Part shown: one piece after another, positions 59,368-64,000 of the stretch
How the letters are laid out: every line of letters begins with the position of its first letter
Position numbering within the stretch: the first letter of the stretch is position 1
Origin: Alkalibacillus filiformis
GTDB lineage: Bacteria; Bacillota; Bacilli; Bacillales; Alkalibacillaceae
Direction: 5' to 3'
Length of the DNA stretch: 64,000 nt
Assembly: GCF_030814115.1 (NCBI RefSeq)
Contig: NZ_JAUSUP010000002.1
Coordinates: 183,711 to 247,710 of the forward strand
Program-made: the position numbers and the translations under genes
Notes under the pieces: generated by a model
Told to the model about the DNA's origin: nothing
The model's input: only the letters and a program-made list of their open reading frames with translations
Database searches by the model: none

Positions 59368-60309
59368 ATGAAACTGCGTAATAAATGGCGTATTTTAATT
59401 ATGTCTGATGCGAATCGAAATGTTAAGCATGTTAATGTTAACAAACTGATAGGGTATACCCTATTAGCTAGTGTAGCTTTCGTTTCATTAAGCTTAATCA
59501 TTTTGTTAACTATTTTAAATCAATTGTCTTCAGAAAATGCTCACCTAAAAGAGACAGTAAGCCAAGTGGAGAGTACGCTAGCAGATAAAGAAGAACAAAT
59601 AATAGCATTTGAAGATGATCGCTCTGAAATTGAACATCACCTTCATGAGCTAGAACAATTAGAAGAACAGCTATCTAATATGATTTCCACACTTGAACCT
59701 ACTGAAATTCCATCCTTTGATGAGGAAGGACCTCAAGGGGGCGTTGAGCTCGTTGTAAATAATAGCGATCAAACTGAAGAACAGGAGTTTGAAAGAGGGA
59801 TTGAACTAACATCTCTTAAAGAGACAGCTCCAACGTTGATTGAACGGTATGAAAGTTCTATTGATCAATTAAATGAAGTGAAAGAAGATTTAGAGACAGT
59901 GCCAATATATTGGCCTGCAGATACTGAGAGAGTGACATCGGAATACGGTTATCGTTCTGATCCTTTTACATCTTCAAAAGCTTACCACAGTGGTATTGAT
60001 TTAGCAGATAGTTGGGGGACAGAAATCTATGCAACGGCTGACGGTATTGTGTCATTGGCAGGACGTGATGGTGGTTATGGTTTATCTGTCATCATTGATC
60101 ACCCTAATTCATATGAAACGCGATATGCTCATTTAGGTCAGTTAAATGTCGAAGTTGGAGATGAAGTTCAACAAGGTGATTTAATTGGTTTAATGGGATC
60201 AACAGGAAGAAGTACTGGTGTCCATTTACATTATGAAATTATTCGAAATGGGGATACGACAGACCCTTATCCATATATGACTTTTTTACAACGTGTGTTA
60301 AATAATTAA
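59368..60309 (+). CDS. Membrane-anchored M23 peptidase with coiled coil
   Basis: 313 residues. One membrane helix (about 28-49, LIGYTLLASVAFVSLSLIILL), an extracellular coiled coil (about 52-110), a linker and a C-terminal M23 domain. The latter has SGIDLADSWG (HxxxD: HSGID), RYAHLGQL and VHLHYEI with the zinc-binding HxH. It should cut peptidoglycan cross-bridges. The bactofilin gene follows 16 bp later, a pairing known from several bacteria where bactofilin positions an M23 enzyme to shape the cell. ATG lies in an unusual SD hairpin. Confidence 0.92.
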   Translation: MKLRNKWRILIMSDANRNVKHVNVNKLIGYTLLASVAFVSLSLIILLTILNQLSSENAHLKETVSQVESTLADKEEQIIAFEDDRSEIEHHLHELEQLEEQLSNMISTLEPTEIPSFDEEGPQGGVELVVNNSDQTEEQEFERGIELTSLKETAPTLIERYESSIDQLNEVKEDLETVPIYWPADTERVTSEYGYRSDPFTSSKAYHSGIDLADSWGTEIYATADGIVSLAGRDGGYGLSVIIDHPNSYETRYAHLGQLNVEVGDEVQQGDLIGLMGSTGRSTGVHLHYEIIRNGDTTDPYPYMTFLQRVLNN

Positions 60310-60325
60310 AAGGTGGTCTTGTTCA

Positions 60326-60727
60326 ATGTTTTCAAAACATGAAAAGCAAGTGAGTAATGTTGATACAGTCATTGGTTCAGCTACTAAGTTTGAAGGCAAT
60401 TTAGACTTACAAGCTAGCATTCGTATTGATGGTGATTTTAAAGGAAATATCAGTTGTGATGGTGATGTTGTCATTGGTGCAGAAGGTAAAGTTGAAGCAG
60501 ATGTAACAGGACGAGATTTAACAGTAGCTGGTCAAATTGATGGCAATGTTCATGCATCAGGTACGTTAAGAATTGAAGCTACAGGAGCTATTAATGGTGA
60601 TATTACGATGGGGGTTTTAGTGATTGATGAAGGTGGGACTTTCACAGGCCGTAGTAATATGATCAGTAATGATTCAAAGAAAACAAAATCTAAACAAGAC
60701 TCACAGAATGAAGAACAAGTATCTTAA
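60326..60727 (+). CDS. Bactofilin (polymer-forming cytoskeletal protein)
   Basis: 133 residues. A short N-terminal tail precedes a right-handed beta-helix core (about 15-110) with the repeated pattern G.I..DG...G.I...G.VV.G..G.V.A.V. It ends with a Lys/Gln-rich tail. Bactofilins polymerise without nucleotide and attach to the inner membrane face. Transcribed with the M23 peptidase and followed by a terminator. No membrane helix. Confidence 0.93.
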   Translation: MFSKHEKQVSNVDTVIGSATKFEGNLDLQASIRIDGDFKGNISCDGDVVIGAEGKVEADVTGRDLTVAGQIDGNVHASGTLRIEATGAINGDITMGVLVIDEGGTFTGRSNMISNDSKKTKSKQDSQNEEQVS

Positions 60728-60737
60728 AAAACATAAT

Positions 60738-60775
60738 AAAGCTCCCAGCTAAAATTAGCTGGGAGTCTTTTTTAT
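60738..60775. terminator. Bidirectional terminator between bactofilin and dgk
   Basis: Perfect 10-bp arms CTCCCAGCTA and TAGCTGGGAG with an AAAT loop and a TCTTTTTTT tail on the plus strand. Confidence 0.85.
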
Positions 60776-61443
60776 GCTTTAATGAACTTTCTTGACGTTT
60801 GGATATGTTCACCAATACGTTCTAAGATTGGTTCAACTGATGTATTTGGGTTCATTAAGTCATAGTCATTAATGTTAATACGCATAACAGGGCATGTATT
60901 AAAGTTGTTTATCCAGTTTTCGTAACGGTCGTACATCTCTTTCCAATATTCAATTGGCGTATCTTGTTCCATTTGACGACCGCGACTTTTTAGTCTGTCT
61001 ACCACATCGTCAAAAGACCCCTCTAGGTATATGAGTAAGTCTGGATGTGGGAAATAAGGTGTCATCACCATTGAATCAAATAAGTTTTTATAAGTACCAT
61101 AATCAGTTGGAGTCATTGTACCTTTATCATAATGCATCTTAGCAAAAATGCCCGTATCTTCATAAATCGAACGGTCTTGTATAAATCCACCGCCATATTC
61201 GAAGATTCTTTTCTGTTCTTTAAAACGTTCAGCTAAAAAGTAAATTTGTAAATGAAAACTCCAACGTTCAAAGTCTGAATAAAACTTATCTAAATAAGGA
61301 TTGTTTTCTACTTTTTCAAAAGACGTTCTAAAATTTAAAGCATTGGCAAGCGCATTCGTCATAGTTGACTTCCCGACACCAACTGTACCTGCTATTGTAA
61401 TGACGGCATCGTTTGGAATGCCATAAGAATTCGTTTGGATCAT
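60772..61443 (-). CDS. dgk: Deoxyguanosine kinase-type deoxynucleoside kinase
   Basis: 223 residues of the dNK/TMPK-like fold. The P-loop is ITIAGTVGVGKSTMTNALA, with the DRSIYEDTGIFAKM motif (Asp-Arg-Ser) and the lid LKSRGRQME. It phosphorylates purine deoxynucleosides for salvage; B. subtilis Dgk (YaaG) is in the same place. It overlaps dck by 4 bp. Specificity is inferred from order and similarity. Confidence 0.93.
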   Translation of the reverse strand: MIQTNSYGIPNDAVITIAGTVGVGKSTMTNALANALNFRTSFEKVENNPYLDKFYSDFERWSFHLQIYFLAERFKEQKRIFEYGGGFIQDRSIYEDTGIFAKMHYDKGTMTPTDYGTYKNLFDSMVMTPYFPHPDLLIYLEGSFDDVVDRLKSRGRQMEQDTPIEYWKEMYDRYENWINNFNTCPVMRININDYDLMNPNTSVEPILERIGEHIQTSRKFIKA

Positions 61444-62087
61444 GTTAATACTTCTCCTTTTTGGATGTGTTGTTTTACAATTGATAAGATGTAGTCCAAA
61501 TCAGATTGATGTTCGATGAAATCTAATTTATCACCATTTAATCGAATGACTGGAATATCAGGATTCTCCGCCTCAAAATGGTCCATAAAGATATCGTAAT
61601 CCTCTGATAGTTGTTGTAAATAAGAAGATTGAATGTTTTGTTCAACTTCTCGACCACGCCTTTCAATACGCTCAAGTAATGTATCAAGACTAGCATGGAT
61701 GTAAATCATTACATTAGGCTTTGGCATATCTTGCGTTAAAATATTAAAAATTTGTTCGTATTTATCAAATTGTTGACTTTGTAATGTTCGTTTAGCAAAG
61801 ATCATATTTTTCATAATATGATAGTCTGAAACAACAGGTTTCCCATTATTTAAATAATGCTTCTCTATATCCTCCAACTGTTTATAACGGTTACATAAGA
61901 AAAACATTTCTGTTTGAAAACTCCACTCTTCTATGTTGTCGTAAAACTTACCTAAGAACGGGTTTTCTTCAACAATTTCTTTTAGAAGATGAAAATAAAA
62001 GTGTGTCGCGATTTTTTTAGATAGCGATGTCTTACCTACACCAATCGGACCTTCTACAGCGATGAATGGGACATGCTCATACTTCAC
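61440..62087 (-). CDS. dck: Deoxyadenosine/deoxycytidine kinase
   Basis: 215 residues from GTG 62087. FIAVEGPIGVGKTSLSKKIA is the P-loop; SDYHIMKNMIFAKRTL and the lid RIERRGREVEQ follow. It salvages dA and dC to monophosphates. The open frame extends to ATG 62117, and ATG 62093 is inside the ribosome-binding region. GTG 62087 lies 7 nt after GGAGG and gives MKYEHVPFIAVEG, the normal N-terminus. It is first in the dck-dgk pair. Confidence 0.93.
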   Translation of the reverse strand: MKYEHVPFIAVEGPIGVGKTSLSKKIATHFYFHLLKEIVEENPFLGKFYDNIEEWSFQTEMFFLCNRYKQLEDIEKHYLNNGKPVVSDYHIMKNMIFAKRTLQSQQFDKYEQIFNILTQDMPKPNVMIYIHASLDTLLERIERRGREVEQNIQSSYLQQLSEDYDIFMDHFEAENPDIPVIRLNGDKLDFIEHQSDLDYILSIVKQHIQKGEVLT

Positions 62088-62206
62088 GTTCATTCCTCCA
62101 TTCGTGACATTTATCATTACTGCCCTCCATCATACCAAATTTTTAAACATAATTGGACAAAAATTTACTTTTGAAAAATATTATCTAAATGTTGCCACTC
62201 ACCTAT

Positions 62207-62232
62207 ACACTTTTTGCTGTCCAACATAATCT
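62207..62232 (+). promoter_or_regulatory. Sigma-K-type promoter of the coat gene
   Basis: AC, 16 bp, then CATAATCT fits the late mother-cell sigma-K consensus AC-N16-CATANNNT exactly. It ends 35 bp before the ATG. B. subtilis cotXYZ are sigma-K genes, so this matches. Confidence 0.6.
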
Positions 62233-62266
62233 ATAATAACGATACAACAAAGGAGTGAAATAAAAT

Positions 62267-62818
62267 ATGTGGGATGATTGCAAAGATTTCGATTGTAAGG
62301 ATAATAAGTGTGTTTGTAAGACAGTAAGAAAGATTGCTGAAGCACAAGATGCTGTGGTGACACCTGATTGCGATATTAGTTGTAAACAGTCAATTCAAGA
62401 TTTAGTTTCTCCAGCAACGACAACAGGTAATGACACAATTCCTTTTGTTCTTTATTGTAAAGGAACTTGCAAACCGTTTTTTGGAAGTGGCGTTTTACAA
62501 GCAATGGTTGGACCAAACAGAGTATTCCGTTGTTTTGAATCACCAATTTTCCGAGTAAGCAAAATTCATAAGGATTGTTGTGCAGACCTAGAACTATTAC
62601 TGCCAGTAACTCAAGGTGGATCAACACCAGGGGCATGTGGAGAAAAAGTATGTGACTACTTCCCAGGAAACGCAATTCGCAACCTTCAAAGAACAGGGAT
62701 CTGTATTAAAGTAGATTTATGTGACTTTGTTGGAATCGCGTGTCTAGAACCAGTAAGAGCTCTTCCAGTGTCTGATTTTAACGCCACAGCAGCTGCAGAT
62801 GAACGTAAAGAACACTAA
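62267..62818 (+). CDS. CotY/CotZ-type cysteine-rich spore coat protein
   Basis: 183 residues with 16 cysteines, including CKDFDCKDNKCVCKT, PDCDISCK, LYCKGTCKPFFG and CCADLELLLP. This arrangement, with the central FESPIFRVSKI and the later FCIKVDLCDF-like segment (GICIKVDLCDFVGIACL), is that of CotY, CotZ and exosporium ExsY. These proteins self-assemble by disulfides into the crust or exosporium base. It is monocistronic, with an AAAGGAGTG site, a sigma-K promoter and a terminator. Which of the paralogous names applies cannot be told. Confidence 0.9.
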   Translation: MWDDCKDFDCKDNKCVCKTVRKIAEAQDAVVTPDCDISCKQSIQDLVSPATTTGNDTIPFVLYCKGTCKPFFGSGVLQAMVGPNRVFRCFESPIFRVSKIHKDCCADLELLLPVTQGGSTPGACGEKVCDYFPGNAIRNLQRTGICIKVDLCDFVGIACLEPVRALPVSDFNATAAADERKEH

Positions 62819-62853
62819 AATAAAGCTGGTACCTATAGGGTGCCAGCTTTTTC
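62818..62853 (+). terminator. Terminator of the coat protein gene
   Basis: AAAGCTGGTACC and GGTGCCAGCTTT (one wobble) followed by TTCT, just after the stop codon. Confidence 0.75.
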
Positions 62854-62934
62854 TATGTTTATTTTCATACCTGATAGGGTATAAGTAATGTGAAAGGGTT
62901 ACTTGGCCACATAAAAAAAAGTTTTGAAATACGT

Positions 62935-62963
62935 TTGACAAAATACCTATAGGGGTATATACT
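62935..62963 (+). promoter_or_regulatory. Promoter and CstR/CsoR-type operator before the repressor gene
   Basis: TTGACA and TATACT with a 17-bp spacer. ATACCTATAGGGGTAT (62943-62958) fills the spacer and is the typical pseudo-palindromic G/C-flanked operator of the CsoR family, so the repressor should autoregulate. Confidence 0.75.
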
Positions 62964-63020
62964 TACCTTGTAAGTCAATAAAACAACTTTTCAGGCGTAT
63001 CGCCAAAGGAGGTTTTGAAA

Positions 63021-63281
63021 GTGGAATACGATGCAAAAGTTAAGAATAGAATTAAACGCCTTGAAGGACAATTACGTGGGGTACTACGAATGATGGAAGA
63101 AGGCGAAGATTGTAAAGAAGTGATTACACAGCTATCAGCAAGTCGTACGGCAATTGACAGAACTATTGGTGTCGTTGTCAGTGAAAACTTAATTGAGTGT
63201 GTAAGAGATGCTGAAGAGAATGGTGAAAACACAGACGATCGAGTGAAAGAAGCTGTCAACTTACTAGTTAAAAGCCGTTAA
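63021..63281 (+). CDS. CstR-like (CsoR/DUF156 family) persulfide-sensing repressor
   Basis: 86 residues, all-helical. Start GTG 63021 lies 8 nt after AGGAGG; an in-frame TTG at 63015 is too close. The family's ligand positions read Cys31, Asn56 and Cys60 (EDCKEV; SENLIEC). Copper-sensing CsoR proteins have His where Asn56 stands, whereas CstR and YrkD-type sensors keep only the two Cys and respond to persulfides through disulfide/polysulfide links. I infer a CstR-type repressor. It controls itself and, by operator similarity, the following tusA genes. Confidence 0.88.
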   Translation: MEYDAKVKNRIKRLEGQLRGVLRMMEEGEDCKEVITQLSASRTAIDRTIGVVVSENLIECVRDAEENGENTDDRVKEAVNLLVKSR

Positions 63282-63301
63282 AGCTTTAAAAAGTTAAAGG
63301 G

Positions 63302-63344
63302 TTGACACAATTTACTTTATAATATAATATACCCCATAGGGTAT
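63302..63344 (+). promoter_or_regulatory. Promoter and CstR-type operator before the tusA array
   Basis: TTGACA at 63302-63307 with TATAAT (15-bp spacer) or TAATAT (17 bp). ATACCCCATAGGGTAT (63329-63344) directly follows and is closely similar to the operator of the repressor gene. Confidence 0.7.
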
Positions 63345-63375
63345 CTTCACAAAAAGAAAATTAGGAGGAATGACA

Positions 63376-63603
63376 ATGAACATCACAAAAACATTAGACG
63401 CAAAAGGTTTAGCATGCCCAATGCCAATCGTAAGAACGAAGAAAGCAATAGAAGAAGTAAACACAGGAGAAATTTTAGAAGTCGTAGCAACAGACGCAGG
63501 AGCCAAAAGTGATCTAACAGCATGGACGAAATCATCAGGCCATGAACTATTAGAGACAAAAGAAGAAGATGGCGTATACACGTTTTACGTTCAAAAAGGT
63601 TAA
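63376..63603 (+). CDS. TusA-family sulfur carrier protein, copy 1
   Basis: 75 residues, full family length. LDAKGLACPMPIVRTKKAI contains the sulfur-binding Cys14 in the CPxP motif. Small beta-alpha proteins of this type pass persulfide sulfur between enzymes. ATG 63376 is 9 nt after GGAGG; another ATG two codons upstream is less well spaced. It differs from copy 2 at the N-terminus (MNITK versus MEVAK) and in NTGEI versus NSGDV. It sits behind a CstR-type operator, so a role in sulfide/persulfide detoxification is inferred. Confidence 0.93.
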   Translation: MNITKTLDAKGLACPMPIVRTKKAIEEVNTGEILEVVATDAGAKSDLTAWTKSSGHELLETKEEDGVYTFYVQKG

Positions 63604-63652
63604 GTTTAGTTCATAAATAAATTGGAATCAGAAAAACTAAGGAGGAATAATA

Positions 63653-63880
63653 ATGGAAGTAGCAAAAACATTAGACGCAAAAGGTTTAGCATGCCCAATG
63701 CCAATTGTAAGAACAAAGAAAGCAATAGAAGAAGTCAATAGCGGAGATGTTCTAGAAGTCGTAGCAACAGACGCAGGAGCCAAAAGTGATCTAACAGCAT
63801 GGACGAAATCATCAGGCCATGAACTATTAGAAACAAAAGAAGAAGATGGCGTATACACGTTTTACGTTCAAAAAGGTTAA
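63653..63880 (+). CDS. TusA-family sulfur carrier protein, copy 2
   Basis: 75 residues with Cys14 in ACPMP. It begins exactly 277 bp after copy 1, and the DNA between the two start codons repeats almost unchanged, including the spacer. ATG follows AAGGAGGAATAATA. It has no separate promoter, so it is transcribed with copy 1. The protein is nearly identical to copy 1 from residue 5 on, indicating recent duplication. Confidence 0.93.
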   Translation: MEVAKTLDAKGLACPMPIVRTKKAIEEVNSGDVLEVVATDAGAKSDLTAWTKSSGHELLETKEEDGVYTFYVQKG

Positions 63881-63929
63881 GTTTAGTTCATAAATAAATC
63901 GGAAACAGAAAAACTAAGGAGGAATAATA

Positions 63930-64000
63930 ATGGAAGTAGCAAAAACATTAGACGCAAAAGGTTTAGCATGCCCAATGCCAATTGTAAGAACAAAGAAAGC
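63930..64000 (+). CDS. TusA-family sulfur carrier protein, copy 3 (cut by window end)
   Basis: The first 71 bases are identical to the same part of copy 2, and the ATG again lies 277 bp on. It encodes MEVAKTLDAKGLACPMPIVR and a few further residues before the edge. Further copies or partner genes may follow. Confidence 0.85.
   Translation, partial: MEVAKTLDAKGLACPMPIVRTKK

Overview
The window is the replication-origin region of a low-GC, endospore-forming Firmicute of the family Bacillaceae. The evidence is the gene order around rpmH/dnaA, the WalRK operon, Soj/Spo0J/Noc with three parS sites, and sporulation genes (sspP, yyaC, spoIIIJ-type yidC, a CotY/CotZ coat protein). Many proteins are rich in Glu and Asp (GyrA tail, WalH/WalI, the M23/LysM protein), which suggests a moderately halophilic or alkaliphilic relative. 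That habitat is an inference and no species is claimed.

Layout. (1) 1-10.4 kb is accessory. It holds a truncated EamA transporter, sspP, a SAP-domain protein with a FokI-like nuclease domain, an MFS exporter divergent from an SgrR-like regulator, a beta-hydroxyacid dehydrogenase, a RhuM-family gene behind a LexA-like box, a stand-alone DUF262 protein and an IS21 relic. (2) 10.5-20 kb, minus strand: rlmH, asnB, htrC, walJ-walI-walH-walK-walR. (3) 20-31.5 kb, minus strand: an M23/LysM/G5 cell-wall enzyme, a MITE-like element, tRNA-Phe and tRNA-Asp, purA, dnaB helicase, rplI, gdpP, yybS, rpsR-ssb-rpsF, ychF. (4) 31.7-43.5 kb, mostly minus: yyzM, a YkvI-like permease, yyaC (plus), DUF554, spo0J-soj, noc, rsmG, mnmG, mnmE, jag, yidC, rnpA, rpmH. 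(5) 43.5-45.6 kb: bipartite oriC flanking dnaA. (6) 44-60.7 kb, plus strand: dnaA, dnaN, yaaA, recF, remB, gyrB, gyrA, an HD-GYP-like gene, dacA, pdxS-pdxT, T-box/serS, tRNA-Ser, an M23 peptidase and a bactofilin. (7) 60.7-64 kb: dgk-dck (minus), cotY/Z, then a CstR-like repressor followed by tandem tusA copies running off the end.

Genes point away from oriC on both sides, so transcription is co-directional with replication. The core functions form one growth-control neighbourhood: initiation (DnaA, DnaN, helicase, RecF, gyrase), segregation (Soj/Spo0J/Noc/parS), envelope homeostasis (WalRK, PBP5, M23 enzymes) and translation (L34, L9, S6, S18, tRNA modification, RlmH).

The points most worth a second look are: a cluster of four perfect DnaA boxes about 31 kb from oriC between asnB and htrC; an asnB that appears to start at an AUU codon; a 277-bp tandem amplification of tusA under a CstR-type switch; a 447-bp MITE-like element with a matching target duplication; a SAP/FokI-like nuclease; and an HD-GYP protein lacking the His of its HD motif.
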